From NCBI GenBank assembly GCA_003576705.1, contig QOZS01000006.1, positions 62,001 to 126,000 on the forward strand: a DNA stretch of 64,000 nt, given 5' to 3'. The notes beneath the pieces are model-generated. The model did no database searches. It had not been told where the DNA came from and saw only the letters and a list, made by a program, of their open reading frames with translations. The translations under genes and the position numbers were made by a program. Positions within the stretch are counted from its first letter, which is position 1. Each line of letters begins with the position of its first letter. Of the stretch, positions 20,488-32,536 are shown piece by piece. This stretch comes from Desertibaculum subflavum. GTDB taxonomy: Bacteria > Pseudomonadota > Alphaproteobacteria > Ferrovibrionales > Ferrovibrionaceae.

Positions 20488-23102
20488 AGGCGATAGACGA
20501 GATCCAGCGCGCCGCGCGGCGTGAGGTCGTCGGGGCGGATCTCGCGCAGGGCGGCCTCGACCGGCGAAGCCCGCTCCGCCGGCTCGGTCCGGCGGGCCGC
20601 CTGGAACAGCGGCAGGTCCTCGGCAAGGCGGCCGCCAGCGCCCCCCGCGCGGCCCTTTTCCAGCCGATGCAGCACCTCGTCGGCCCGCGCCAGCACGGCC
20701 GGCGGCAAGCCGGCCAGGCGCGCGACCTGGATGCCGTAGGAGCGGTCGGCCGCGCCGGGGCCGACCTCGTGCAGGAACACGACGTCGCCCTTCCACTCCT
20801 TGACCCGCATGGCGTGGTTGGCGAGCTCGCCGAGCCGGCCGGCGAGCGCGGTGAGCTCGTGGTAATGCGTGGCGAACAGCGCGCGGCAACGGTTCACGTC
20901 GTGCAGGTGCTCGACCGTTGCCCAGGCGATGGAGAGCCCGTCGAAGGTCGCGGTGCCGCGGCCGATCTCGTCCAGTATCACCAGCGCCCGGGCGCCGGCC
21001 TGGTTGAGGATCGCCGCGGTTTCGATCATCTCGACCATGAAGGTGGACCGCCCGCGGGCGAGATCGTCGGCGGCACCGACCCGGCTGAACAGCCGGTCCA
21101 CGATGCCGATATGGGCGGCCTCCGCCGGTACGAAGCTGCCGATCTGCGCCAGGATGGCGATCAGCGCGTTCTGCCGGAGGAAGGTGCTCTTGCCGGCCAT
21201 GTTGGGGCCGGTCAGCAGCCAGAGGCGCCGGCCCTCGCCGAGATCGCAATCGTTCGGCACGAAGCCGCCGGCGCCCGATGCGTCGAGCGCTGCCTCGACC
21301 ACCGGATGGCGGCCGCCCTTGATGGCGAAGGCAAGGCTGCGGTCGACCTCGGGCCGGGTCCAGCGTCGCTCGACCGCCAGCTCGGCGAGCGCGGCGGCGG
21401 CATCGATCACGGCGACGCTCGCCGCAGCCGCCATAATGCGCCGCGCCTCCGCCAGCACGGCGGCGCCAAGCTCGGCAAAGATTTCGAGCTCCAGCGCCAG
21501 CGCGCGCTCGCCGGCCTGCATGATGCGGGTCTCGAGATCGGCAAGCTCGGCGCTGGAGAAGCGCATCGCATTGGCCATGGTCTGGCGATGCGCGAAGCCC
21601 GAGCCCAGCCGCTCGGCATGGCGCGGCGCTACCTCGATAAAGAAGCCGAGCACGTTGTTGTGGCGGATCTTGAGCCCGGGGACGCCGGTCTCTTCGGCAT
21701 AGCGAGCCTGCAGCTGCGCCACCAGCCGCCGGCTTTCGTCGCGCAAGGCGCGATGCTCGTCGAGATCGGGGCGGAAGCCCGCCGCGACGAAACCGCCGTC
21801 GCGGGCGAGCAGCGGCGGATCCTCCGCCAGCGCGCGGCCGAGCAGGGTCACCAGCTCGCCATGCAGTCCGAGATCGGCGAGCGCGGCGTCGAGCAGAGCC
21901 GGGCGGCCAAGCGGCATGCCGTCGACCAGTCGCCGCTTCAGGCGCTCGCCGGCGGCGAGACCGTCGCGGATTGCGGCGAGGTCACGCGGGCCACCGCGGC
22001 CGAGCGAGAGGCGCGATAGCGCGCGCTCGATATCGGGCGCTTCGGCCAACATCTTCCGCAGCGCCTGCCGCAGGGCGGCGTCGCCGGCGAGAGCTTCCAC
22101 GGCATCGTGACGCTCGCCGATCGGCGCCGGGTCGGTGAGCGGCGTGCGCAGCCATTCGTCGAGCCGGCGGGCGCCGAGGCCGGTAACGGTGCGGTCGATG
22201 GTGGCAAGCAGGCTGCCGCGGCGCTCGCCGGCGAGCGTGTGGGTGAGCTCCAGGTTGCGCCGCGTGGCGGCATCGATCGCCATCACCGCATCCGGCTCGA
22301 TCCGCGCCGGCGGCTTGATCAGCGGCAGCTTGCCGCGCTGGGTGACTTCGACATAGTCGATCAGCGCGCCGAGCGCGGCGACCTCCGGACGCGAAAAGGC
22401 GGCGAAGCCGTCGAGCGTGGCGACGCCGAGCGTGTCCTTGAGCCGTCGCTCGCCGCTGATGCTGTCGAACCGGGCGCCGGGCAACGGCGTGGCGCGGATG
22501 CGGTGCTCCAGCTCGATCTCGGGCACCAGCCCCTCCGGCAGCAGGATCTCGGTCGGGGCGAGGCGGGCGAGCTCGGCCGGCAGACCGGCGCCGTCCATCT
22601 GGCGCGACAGGAGATCGCCGGTCGAGACATCGATCCAGGCGAGCCCGAGCCTTCCGTCGACCCGGGCCAGCGCCGCGAGATAGTTGTGCGTGCGGGCGTC
22701 GAGCAAAGTGTCTTCGGTCAGGGTGCCGGGCGTGACCAGGCGCACCACCTCGCGGCGCACCACGGCGCGCGAGCCGCGCTTCTTCGCCTCCGCCGGGTCC
22801 TCCATCTGCTCGCAGATCGCGACCTTGTTGCCGGCGCGGATCAGGCGGGCGAGATAGCCCTCGGCCGCATGCACCGGGACGCCGCACATCGGAATGTCCT
22901 GGCCGTCATGCTTGCCGCGCTTGGTCAGCGCGATGTCGAGCGTGCGCGCGGCGATCACCGCGTCGTCGAAGAACAGCTCGTAGAAATCGCCCATGCGATA
23001 GAACAGCAGCGCGTCGGCATGATCCCGCTTGATGGCAAGGAACTGCGCCATCGAGGGCGTGGCGTCGACGGTGCGGGCGGGCGCATCGCTCGGGGAGGAC
23101 AT
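20406..23102 (-). CDS. mutS: DNA mismatch repair ATPase MutS
   Basis: MutS recognises mismatches and small loops and starts repair with MutL. At 898 residues it is typical for alphaproteobacteria. The mismatch-reading F-Y-E motif is at F40-Y41-E42 ([11 protein letters not shown]). Connector, lever and clamp regions follow. The ABC-type ATPase has Walker [11 protein letters not shown] at 631-640 and the signature and Walker B area containing [12 protein letters not shown]. The C-terminal 20 residues are a Gly/Ser-rich tail that overlaps the convergent lipoprotein gene. It lies 83 nt downstream of pspC on the same strand and could receive read-through from the psp operon. Confidence 0.97.
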   Translation of the reverse strand: MSSPSDAPARTVDATPSMAQFLAIKRDHADALLFYRMGDFYELFFDDAVIAARTLDIALTKRGKHDGQDIPMCGVPVHAAEGYLARLIRAGNKVAICEQMEDPAEAKKRGSRAVVRREVVRLVTPGTLTEDTLLDARTHNYLAALARVDGRLGLAWIDVSTGDLLSRQMDGAGLPAELARLAPTEILLPEGLVPEIELEHRIRATPLPGARFDSISGERRLKDTLGVATLDGFAAFSRPEVAALGALIDYVEVTQRGKLPLIKPPARIEPDAVMAIDAATRRNLELTHTLAGERRGSLLATIDRTVTGLGARRLDEWLRTPLTDPAPIGERHDAVEALAGDAALRQALRKMLAEAPDIERALSRLSLGRGGPRDLAAIRDGLAAGERLKRRLVDGMPLGRPALLDAALADLGLHGELVTLLGRALAEDPPLLARDGGFVAAGFRPDLDEHRALRDESRRLVAQLQARYAEETGVPGLKIRHNNVLGFFIEVAPRHAERLGSGFAHRQTMANAMRFSSAELADLETRIMQAGERALALELEIFAELGAAVLAEARRIMAAAASVAVIDAAAALAELAVERRWTRPEVDRSLAFAIKGGRHPVVEAALDASGAGGFVPNDCDLGEGRRLWLLTGPNMAGKSTFLRQNALIAILAQIGSFVPAEAAHIGIVDRLFSRVGAADDLARGRSTFMVEMIETAAILNQAGARALVILDEIGRGTATFDGLSIAWATVEHLHDVNRCRALFATHYHELTALAGRLGELANHAMRVKEWKGDVVFLHEVGPGAADRSYGIQVARLAGLPPAVLARADEVLHRLEKGRAGGAGGRLAEDLPLFQAARRTEPAERASPVEAALREIRPDDLTPRGALDLVYRLYGLLGGAAEGGGPDGAIGGSGAGSST

Positions 23103-23185
23103 CGCCCGCTCCTACCCCGCCGGCCGGGCCGGCGCAATGCGCGCGGCACCACGTCGGGCCAGGCCGGCGGCGCGCGGGCGGGTAC

Positions 23186-23656
23186 TTAACTGAGATCGCG
23201 GAACTGGCGCTTCAGGTTGTAGTCGGGATGCGTCACCTCGGTTTCGAGGCCGGCCAGACGCTCCTCCAGCTCGTGGAACCTCGCCTTCAGCGCGGCGAAG
23301 GTGTCGGTCGGCTTGATGGTCACGTTGCGCCAGAAATCGGCTTCCTCGCGCGGCGGCTCCGGCGCGGTTTCCGGACGCTGCGGCAGGATGAAGGCGAGCG
23401 CGATATAAGCGAGGCCGACGATCCACGGGAAGAGGATGAAGCCGACGATGGTCGCCGCGCGCACCACGCCGCGGCGCAGGCCGAAATAGTCGGCGATACC
23501 GGCGCAGACGCCGAACAGCTTGCCGCGGCGGCGCTGCCGGCACAGGCGATGCGGGTTGGGCGATTCGAAGCCGGCTTCATCCGCGCGCATATGGGCGTCC
23601 CATTGCCGGCGCCAATAGCGCTCCCTCCGGCGCCAGCGGCGATCGCGTTTGCTCAT
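23186..23656 (-). CDS. pspC: Phage shock protein C
   Basis: PspC is the inner-membrane sensor and effector partner of PspB and PspA. It is 156 residues long. A strongly basic N-terminal tail (about 1-45) precedes the PspC domain, with KLFGVCAGIADYFG at about 46-59, followed by a long hydrophobic stretch (about 67-90). A C-terminal coiled-coil-like region (about 120-145) follows. The start overlaps the pspB stop by 4 nt. It is the last gene of pspABC. Confidence 0.94.
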   Translation of the reverse strand: MSKRDRRWRRRERYWRRQWDAHMRADEAGFESPNPHRLCRQRRRGKLFGVCAGIADYFGLRRGVVRAATIVGFILFPWIVGLAYIALAFILPQRPETAPEPPREEADFWRNVTIKPTDTFAALKARFHELEERLAGLETEVTHPDYNLKRQFRDLS

Positions 23657-23883
23657 GGCGTCTCCTTCCGCGGCGCCTCGCCGCCCTCGTGCACGATCTG
23701 CTCCAGGTTGGCGATGCGCGCCTCCAGGCGCTTCGCGCTGGCCCAGAGATCCCCCAGCATCCGCTCGTCATCCGGCGACAGGCCGCGCTGGCTGCGCCAC
23801 AGGGTCAGGTAGTGGAACACGATCCAGAGCGGCGCGACGATGGTGAGCGCGATAATGCCGAGGACAAAGACGAAGAAGCTCAT
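23653..23883 (-). CDS. pspB: Phage shock protein B
   Basis: PspB is a small (76 residues) inner-membrane protein with one N-terminal transmembrane segment (about 3-24). It is followed by a cytoplasmic region with LSPDDERMLGDLWASAKRLE and a short coiled coil, the PspB pattern. With PspC it relays membrane stress to the PspA-PspF complex. Both ends overlap neighbours by 4 nt (ATGA junctions with pspA and pspC), so the three genes are tightly coupled. Confidence 0.93.
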   Translation of the reverse strand: MSFFVFVLGIIALTIVAPLWIVFHYLTLWRSQRGLSPDDERMLGDLWASAKRLEARIANLEQIVHEGGEAPRKETP

Positions 23884-24560
23884 GCGCCGGACCCGCCGCT
23901 GCGGGCACCGACGCGGGCCTTGAGCGCGGCGAACTCCGCCTCGACCCGGGAATCGGCCTCGAGCGACGCGAACTCATCGGCAAGCGTCTTGCCGCGGCCC
24001 ATGGAGATCGCCTCGGCCCGGCCTTCCAGCTCGTCGAGCTGGCGCTCGACATGCTCGAAGCGGGCGAGCGCGTCGTGGATGCGCTCGTCATGCAGCTTCT
24101 CGCGCAACCGCACGCGGTTGGCCGCCTGTTCGTGGCGCACCACCAGCACCTTCTCGCGCTGCTTCGCCTCGGTCAGCTTGGCCTGCAGCTTGGTGATGTC
24201 CTCGGTGGTCCGCGCCACCGCGGTGTCGATATCGGTGAGCTGCTTCTCGTGGTCGGCGATGGCGTCGGCATAGCGCGCCTTGGCCACCAGTGCCGCCTTG
24301 GCGAGATCCTCGCGGCCCTTGGCGAGGGCGAGCTCGGCCCGTGCCTCCCAGGCCTCGCGCTCCTTCGCCGCGCCGGCGATGCGCCGCTCCAGCTCCTTCT
24401 TCTCGGCCAGGGTCTTCACCGCCGAGGCGCGCACCTCGACCAGGGTGTCCTCCATCTCCTGGATCATCAGGCGGATCAGCTTGCGCGGATCCTCGGCCCG
24501 GTCGAGCAGCGAGTTGAGGTTGGCGTTCACGATATCGGCGAGGCGAGAGAAGATACCCAT
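23880..24560 (-). CDS. pspA: Phage shock protein A
   Basis: PspA is a peripheral membrane protein of the IM30/ESCRT-III-like family. It is 226 residues long and almost wholly alpha-helical coiled coil. The N-terminus MGIFSRLADIVNANLNSLLD is the amphipathic membrane-binding helix and matches the family closely. It protects membranes under stress and inhibits PspF at rest. A GGAGGG ribosome site lies just upstream, and a sigma-54 promoter about 35-50 nt before the start drives the operon. It is divergent from pspF. Confidence 0.96.
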   Translation of the reverse strand: MGIFSRLADIVNANLNSLLDRAEDPRKLIRLMIQEMEDTLVEVRASAVKTLAEKKELERRIAGAAKEREAWEARAELALAKGREDLAKAALVAKARYADAIADHEKQLTDIDTAVARTTEDITKLQAKLTEAKQREKVLVVRHEQAANRVRLREKLHDERIHDALARFEHVERQLDELEGRAEAISMGRGKTLADEFASLEADSRVEAEFAALKARVGARSGGSGA

Positions 24561-24593
24561 TTGGCCCTCCAGCGAGCGGTTGCGGCCTGCTAC

Positions 24594-24608
24594 GCAACCG
24601 GCGTGCCA
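24594..24608 (-). promoter_or_regulatory. Sigma-54 (-24/-12) promoter of pspABC
   Basis: On the minus strand this reads TGGCACG-CCGG-TTGC, an exact match to the sigma-54 consensus TGGCACG-N4-TTGC. Transcription would start near 24581, leaving a leader of about 20 nt before pspA. A divergent gene for a sigma-54 activator (pspF) supports it strongly. Confidence 0.93.
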
Positions 24609-24687
24609 GAGACGGATGAATGGTTAAGTCGTTGTTTTCACTGGGGTCGAGCGCGAGGCGCCTTAATGCATGGAGCGTGTTCTATCG

Positions 24688-24701
24688 AATCTTGAGAGAT
24701 T
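24688..24701. promoter_or_regulatory. Candidate PspF upstream activating sequence
   Basis: The 14-nt inverted repeat AATCT-TGAG-AGATT lies about 80 nt upstream of the -24 element of pspA, roughly -107 to -120 from its predicted start. Known PspF-binding sites in E. coli lie in this distance range. It also lies 20 nt before the pspF start, so binding there could also autoregulate pspF. No protein-binding evidence is visible from sequence alone. Confidence 0.45.
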
Positions 24702-24720
24702 ACGCTATTCTGCGGCGTAA

Positions 24721-25752
<1,032 letters not shown>

Positions 25753-25827
25753 CGGTTATCGGGGCCGGTTTGACCTGCGGGAGGGGGGGCCTTAGCGTCG
25801 CGCGGAGCGGGAGGAATCCGAAAACCG

Positions 25828-28095
<2,268 letters not shown>

Positions 28096-28114
28096 CGGGG
28101 GCAGGGGGCACGGC

Positions 28115-28510
28115 ATGAACATTGCGGCAATCGGCGGCTACCTCGCCTATGCGGGGGGAGGCCTGGTCCTGGTCGTGATCGGGCTCGCCATCTACTCGAT
28201 CGTCACGCCCTATCATGAGCTGAAGCTGATCCGCGCCGGCAACGAGGCGGCGGCGTTCAGCTTCGGCGGCACGGCGATCGGGCTTTCGATCGCGATCTAC
28301 AGCGTCGCGGCGCACAGCATCGGCTATCTCGACATGATCGTCTGGAGCGCCATCGCCGTGGTCGGCCAGCTGATCGCCTTCCTGCTGGTGGCGGTGGTGC
28401 TGACCGGCTTCAAGCAAGGTATCGAATCCGGCAAGACTTCCTATGGTATAGCGCTCGGTGCGTTCTCGATTGCCGTCGGCCTGCTGAATGCCGGCGCCGT
28501 CACGACCTGA
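28115..28510 (+). CDS. DUF350 membrane protein (YjfL-like)
   Basis: This 131-residue protein has four hydrophobic segments (about 12-34, 48-68, 74-98 and 108-128), as in the DUF350 family (E. coli YjfL). The function of the family is unknown. DUF350 genes often sit beside YgiB/YjfM lipoproteins and YgiC/YjfC ATP-grasp proteins, exactly as here. The start is the first Met downstream of maeB with a GGGGGCA stretch before it; the longer frame overlaps maeB. It is probably cotranscribed with the two genes after it. Confidence 0.9.
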   Translation: MNIAAIGGYLAYAGGGLVLVVIGLAIYSIVTPYHELKLIRAGNEAAAFSFGGTAIGLSIAIYSVAAHSIGYLDMIVWSAIAVVGQLIAFLLVAVVLTGFKQGIESGKTSYGIALGAFSIAVGLLNAGAVTT

Positions 28511-28520
28511 GGAGGGTAAA

Positions 28521-29195
28521 ATGCGTCGTTCCAGACGGATTGCCACGCTGCTGGTCGGCACCGCAACGCTTTTGGTGCTGACCGCGTGCGACGAAGATCC
28601 CGCCTCCGACGCCAAGCTCTACAGCGATCTCGAGGCCTGCAAGGTCGAAAATACGCCGGAGGAGTGCGACAAGGCGTTTGGCGCCGCCAAAGCCTTTCAC
28701 GCCCAGGAAACCCCGCGCTATCGCAGCCAGGCCGAATGCGAGGATCTGTTCGGCCAGGGCCGTTGCGAACAGGCACCCGCCGTCGCGAGCGGCCTTGCCG
28801 GCCAGTCGACGCCGGGACAGCCGACACCGGGCCAGACCGCACCGGGCCAGACGGCCTCGACCGGCAGTTTCTTCATGCCGGCGCTGATGGGCTTCATGCT
28901 GGGCCGCAGCATGTCCGGCTTCGGCTCGTCGGCAGGCTATCCGGTTTATGCAGATCGCCAGGGCTACGTCTACGCGGGCCGTCAGCAGCTCGGCACCTGC
29001 GTTCCGCCGCAGAACTGCCCGCGGCCAATGGGCAGCACGAGCTCGACACGCACCGGCGCGACGGGCATCTCTTCGTCCAGTGGTCGGTATGCCATCTCCT
29101 CGGCCGGAACCGGCACGGAGGCCGCCTCCCGTGCGGCCACGCGCGGCGGCTTCGGAACGACGGCCAGCCGCATGTCAAGCTCGTCCGGCAGCTGA
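28521..29195 (+). CDS. YgiB/YjfM-like lipoprotein (DUF1190 family)
   Basis: The protein has 224 residues. A signal peptide with lipobox LTAC places the acylated cysteine at C23. The next 70 residues hold four conserved cysteines (C38, C47, C73, C80) in the DUF1190 pattern, then a Pro/Gly/Gln-rich linker (about 92-120). The C-terminal region is Ser/Gly/Thr-rich and ends in a GGFG-containing tail, as in YgiB proteins. It is expected to be anchored in the envelope. The ribosome site GGAGGG is 4 nt before the ATG. It is followed 7 nt later by an ATP-grasp gene. Confidence 0.9.
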   Translation: MRRSRRIATLLVGTATLLVLTACDEDPASDAKLYSDLEACKVENTPEECDKAFGAAKAFHAQETPRYRSQAECEDLFGQGRCEQAPAVASGLAGQSTPGQPTPGQTAPGQTASTGSFFMPALMGFMLGRSMSGFGSSAGYPVYADRQGYVYAGRQQLGTCVPPQNCPRPMGSTSSTRTGATGISSSSGRYAISSAGTGTEAASRAATRGGFGTTASRMSSSSGS

Positions 29196-29202
29196 GCCGG
29201 CC

Positions 29203-30339
29203 GTGGAGCGCGTCTCGACGCCGCCGCGCCCGGATTGGCGCGACAAGGTCGAAGGACTCGGCTTCGACTTCCACACCATCGACGCCGCGCCCTATTGGGA
29301 CGAGCGCGCCTATTACCGCTTCACCGAGGCGCAGATCGACGAGATCGACGATGCGGCCGTGACGCTGCACAAGATGTGCCTGGAAGCGGTCGACTACGCG
29401 GTGACGGGCAACTTCCTCGACCGCTTCGGCCTGCCGCCCGGCGCGGCGGAGCTCGCGGCCGAAAGCTGGCGCCGGCGCGACCCGGATGTCTACGGCCGGT
29501 TCGACCTCGTCTATGACGGCAAGGGTCCGCCGAAGCTGCTCGAATACAACGGCGATACGCCGACCGCGCTGTTCGAGGCGGCGGTCGTGCAATGGCACTG
29601 GCTGCAGGATCTGCATGCCGATGCCGACCAGTTCAATTCGATCCACGAGGGCCTGGTGGAGCGCTGGCGCGAGCTGGCGCAGCAATTCCCGGGCTTTGCT
29701 TCCCTGCATCTCGCCTGCGCCATGCCCCATGCGGAGGACGAAGGCACGGTACGCTACCTGCAGGCGACGGCGCTGGAGGCGGGGCTCTCCACCAAGGTTC
29801 TGGGGATGCACGAGATCGGCTGGAACGGCCAGGAATTTCTCGACATGGAAGGCGAGCCGGTCCGTTTCCTGTTCAAGCTCTATCCGTGGGACTGGCTGCT
29901 GAAGGAGGATTTCGGCACTCATATCGGGCCGAGCGGCACCGCGATGATCGAGCCGGCCTGGAAAATGCTGGTGGCGAGCAAGGCGATCCTCTCGCTGCTC
30001 TCGCATAAGTTCCCGGACAGTCCCTATCTGCTGCCGGCGACCTTCGATGCGGCCGAAATCCCGAAGGGCGTGAAGGCGGTGAAGAAGCCGCTGCTCGGCC
30101 GCGAGGGCTCGAATGTTCAGGTGATCGAGGACGGCCGCGTCATCATGCAGAACGACGGCCCCTATGGCGAGGAGGGCTATGTCTATCAGGCCTTCCAGGC
30201 GCTGCCGGGCTTCGACCGCAATTATCCGGTGATCGGCGCCTGGATGGTGGGCGACAAGTGCCGCGGCATGGGCATTCGCGAGGACGACACGCCGATCACC
30301 CGCAATTCCAGCCGCTTCGTGCCGCACCTGTTCCGCTGA
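29203..30339 (+). CDS. Glutathionylspermidine synthase-like ATP-grasp protein (YgiC/YjfC-like)
   Basis: The 378-residue protein matches the ATP-grasp synthetase domain of glutathionylspermidine synthase, with LEYNGDTPT at 113-121, KKPLLGREGSNV at 294-305 and a C-terminal acidic/Arg segment. It corresponds in length to YgiC/YjfC (about 386 residues). The amidase half of bifunctional Gsp synthetase/amidase is absent. It probably makes an amide bond with ATP, but the acid and amine partners are unknown and the name should not be read as proof of glutathionylspermidine synthesis. GTG at 29203, 7 nt after the DUF1190 stop, fits the family's N-terminus; a longer frame overlaps the previous gene. 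Confidence 0.88.
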   Translation: MERVSTPPRPDWRDKVEGLGFDFHTIDAAPYWDERAYYRFTEAQIDEIDDAAVTLHKMCLEAVDYAVTGNFLDRFGLPPGAAELAAESWRRRDPDVYGRFDLVYDGKGPPKLLEYNGDTPTALFEAAVVQWHWLQDLHADADQFNSIHEGLVERWRELAQQFPGFASLHLACAMPHAEDEGTVRYLQATALEAGLSTKVLGMHEIGWNGQEFLDMEGEPVRFLFKLYPWDWLLKEDFGTHIGPSGTAMIEPAWKMLVASKAILSLLSHKFPDSPYLLPATFDAAEIPKGVKAVKKPLLGREGSNVQVIEDGRVIMQNDGPYGEEGYVYQAFQALPGFDRNYPVIGAWMVGDKCRGMGIREDDTPITRNSSRFVPHLFR

Positions 30340-30343
30340 AGCC

Positions 30344-31042
30344 TCAGCGCGCGCAATACGCCTCGGTCTCGACCACCTGCACGTTGCGGATCTTGCTGCC
30401 CTTGCGCACGACGTATTCTGAGAGACCGACATTGCCCGGGCTGTCGGGGCTCCAATCATAGGTGTAGCCGAGACCGGTGAAAGGGAAGCCGGACCGCTCG
30501 CGCCCCTGACCGACGCGATAGGACCGCATCATCTGGCCGGCGAGCCAGGCGAGATGCGCGTCCGCCGCGGGCGTGCCGCTGCCATAGGCGACGTCGGGAG
30601 GAACCGCCGGGCATGACGTCGTCGTCACCGCCGGATCGGCACAGGGGCGGAAGACTTTGTTGCGGGCGACCTCGAAGGTGATGATGCGGCGGCCGGCGCC
30701 GGCGCCGGGCGGCAGCCCCAGGAGCTGCTCGACACGGCTCACCACCCGGTCGCGCGGAAAGGCGCTGCAGCGATCCTTCAGATGCGTCTCGGTGGTGATC
30801 CAGGTCTCGCCGTAGAGCGGCGAGCCGTAAGGTGGTGCCTGATAGCTCTGCCAATGTGGCGACCAGGACACTGCCTTGACCGTCTCGGTGGTGATCGGGA
30901 CCAGCGCGGCGGCGGCGTCCGGCCCCTTCACTGCCGATCTGGCGATCGCATCCTCGTATTGCCGCTGGACGGTCGGCGCCGCGCAAGCCGACAGGACAGC
31001 AAGAAGGATGAGAGTGGCTGCCGCCCGCACACGACCGGTCAT
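30344..31042 (-). CDS. Hypothetical lipoprotein
   Basis: The 232-residue protein has a clear lipoprotein signal with lipobox LSAC (C20). No family was recognised. Further cysteines are at about positions 93, 133, 143 and 230, compatible with disulfides in the envelope. The Met at 31042 is chosen for its strong GGAGGGCGG ribosome site and signal peptide; a longer frame upstream overlaps the LysR gene. It converges on the ATP-grasp gene with a 4-nt gap. It has no evident operon partner. Confidence 0.85.
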   Translation of the reverse strand: MTGRVRAAATLILLAVLSACAAPTVQRQYEDAIARSAVKGPDAAAALVPITTETVKAVSWSPHWQSYQAPPYGSPLYGETWITTETHLKDRCSAFPRDRVVSRVEQLLGLPPGAGAGRRIITFEVARNKVFRPCADPAVTTTSCPAVPPDVAYGSGTPAADAHLAWLAGQMMRSYRVGQGRERSGFPFTGLGYTYDWSPDSPGNVGLSEYVVRKGSKIRNVQVVETEAYCAR

Positions 31043-31101
31043 CGTTCCGCCCTCCCCGAAGCTGTCGGGAACAGAACGATAATGGATCGACGGGGCCTTC
31101 G

Positions 31102-32037
31102 CTAAGCGTTCCGCCGTGCCGTTGTGCGAGGCTTTCCCCGGTGACCGGCAGCAAGCGGGGTCAGCGCCTCGATCAGGACGCGCAGGCGAAGCGGCACGTG
31201 GCGCGCCGTCGGGTAGACGAGTGAAATCGGCAGTGCCGGCGGCCGGTATCCGGCCAGCACTTCGACAAGCCGTCCGCCGCGCAGCTCGGCCTCGGCCATG
31301 TGGGTCGGTACCTGCGCCAGGCCGAGCCCGGCGGCGGCTGCGGCAACCACCGCCTCGCCTTCGTCGAGAACGAAGCGGTCGGGCGGGTGCCATTCGGCGG
31401 GCCGTCGCCCGACGCCGAACTGCCAGGGCCGGATGCGGCCGGTGGCAGGGATGCGGAAGCCGATGCAGCCATGGCCGGCGAGCGCAGCCGGCGCCCGCGG
31501 CGCGCCATGTCGGGCGAGATAGCCGGCGCTCGCCACGACGGCGAGGGATTGCGCGCCGATCCGCCGCGCGAGCAAACGTGAATCGCCGAGGGGGCCAATG
31601 CGGACCAGCGCATCGAGGCCTTCGGCGATCAGGTCGACGCGATGGTCGGAGAAGCCGAGATCCAGCGACAGGGCGGGGTGCCGCCGGCACAGTTCCGCCA
31701 GAACGGGCACCACCACCTTCTTGCCGTAGGTGATGGGCAGATTGAGGCGGAGCACGCCGCCGGGCTCCCGCCGGCTGCCTTCCGCCTCCTCGCGAATTGC
31801 CTCCATCTCATCGAGCAGCCGGCGACACTGCGAGAACAGGCGATTTCCGTCGCCGGTCAGGCTGACCTTCCGGGTGGTGCGATGGAACAGGCGAAGCCCG
31901 AGCTCCTCTTCCAGACGCGCGACGCTCTTGGCGACCGCGGAGGCGGTGAGGCCGAGATTGCGGGCGGCAGCGGCGAAATTGCCCTGCCGCGCCGTTTCGG
32001 TGAATGCCAGAACCGTCTGCGCGCTCATCATCGGCAA
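31102..32037 (-). CDS. LysR-family transcriptional regulator
   Basis: It has 311 residues in the usual LTTR layout: an N-terminal winged helix-turn-helix (about 5-63, GNFAAAARNLGLTASAVAKSV) and an effector-binding domain (about 92-295). The CrgA/YafC-like subgroup is suggested by VLRLNLPITYGKKVVVPVLAE. The effector is unknown. M1 and M4 are both possible starts. It is divergent from a cupin gene, with 114 nt between them, so it probably controls that gene and itself. Confidence 0.92.
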   Translation of the reverse strand: MPMMSAQTVLAFTETARQGNFAAAARNLGLTASAVAKSVARLEEELGLRLFHRTTRKVSLTGDGNRLFSQCRRLLDEMEAIREEAEGSRREPGGVLRLNLPITYGKKVVVPVLAELCRRHPALSLDLGFSDHRVDLIAEGLDALVRIGPLGDSRLLARRIGAQSLAVVASAGYLARHGAPRAPAALAGHGCIGFRIPATGRIRPWQFGVGRRPAEWHPPDRFVLDEGEAVVAAAAAGLGLAQVPTHMAEAELRGGRLVEVLAGYRPPALPISLVYPTARHVPLRLRVLIEALTPLAAGHRGKPRTTARRNA

Positions 32038-32059
32038 GAGTCCGATTAAGGAATAAAAG

Positions 32060-32074
32060 TCGTCAAAGAAACGA
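32060..32074. promoter_or_regulatory. Candidate LysR-type operator
   Basis: The 15-nt inverted repeat TCGT-N7-ACGA lies in the gap between the lysR start (32037) and the cupin start (32152). Its symmetry and place fit a LysR binding site. The match to the LTTR T-N11-A rule is only approximate, so this is tentative. Confidence 0.35.
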
Positions 32075-32151
32075 TATACCGGGCTCTTCTCTCGTCAATA
32101 CGTTCGCCTCATAACCGCGCCGGCAACCACAACAAGCCATAGAGAGCGAAC

Positions 32152-32529
32152 ATGTACGTCCTGAACAACGCCGCGCCGGCGGAAACCGGCCTGCCCGGAT
32201 TGCGGCATTCGACGCTGGCGGGCTCGTCCGACGGCCTGAATCGGCTTTCGCTGTGGCAGCAGACGATCGGCGCCGGCGCGGCCACGCCGCCCCACCGGCA
32301 CGATTGCGAGGAGGTGGTGATGGTTCGATCCGGCCGCGGCGAACTGCATATCCGTGGCGAGGTGCACCGCTTCGGGCCGGAGACCACGCTGGTCATTCCG
32401 CCCGGTGTCGACCACCAGATCATCAATTCCGGCGGCGAGCCCCTGGAACTGACCGCCGCTTTCTCGACCTCGCCGGTCGAGGTCGTGCTGCCCGACGGTA
32501 CGCCGCTGCCCTTGCCCTGGCGCAGCTGA
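32152..32529 (+). CDS. Small cupin-domain protein
   Basis: This 125-residue single-domain cupin has conserved metal-ligand positions: H48 and H50 in PHRHDCEE, E54 and H88 in PPGVDHQI. It could be a small dioxygenase, isomerase or ligand sensor; cupins of this size cannot be assigned by sequence alone. It faces the LysR gene and is probably its target. Its stop lies 7 nt before the end of the convergent GNAT gene. Confidence 0.85.
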   Translation: MYVLNNAAPAETGLPGLRHSTLAGSSDGLNRLSLWQQTIGAGAATPPHRHDCEEVVMVRSGRGELHIRGEVHRFGPETTLVIPPGVDHQIINSGGEPLELTAAFSTSPVEVVLPDGTPLPLPWRS

Positions 32530-32536
32530 GCGGCTG

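Noticed and set aside
20352..22019. Plus-strand open frame opposite mutS
   Set aside because: Antisense shadow; MutS motifs are complete on the minus strand.
23119..23133. Palindrome GCCGGCC-G-GGCCGGC between mutS and pspC
   Set aside because: The loop would be a single base and no T-run follows; likely chance in GC-rich DNA.
31043..31690. Upstream extension of the lipoprotein gene ending at 30344
   Set aside because: It overlaps the LysR gene and would bury the lipoprotein signal; the Met at 31042 has a strong ribosome site.
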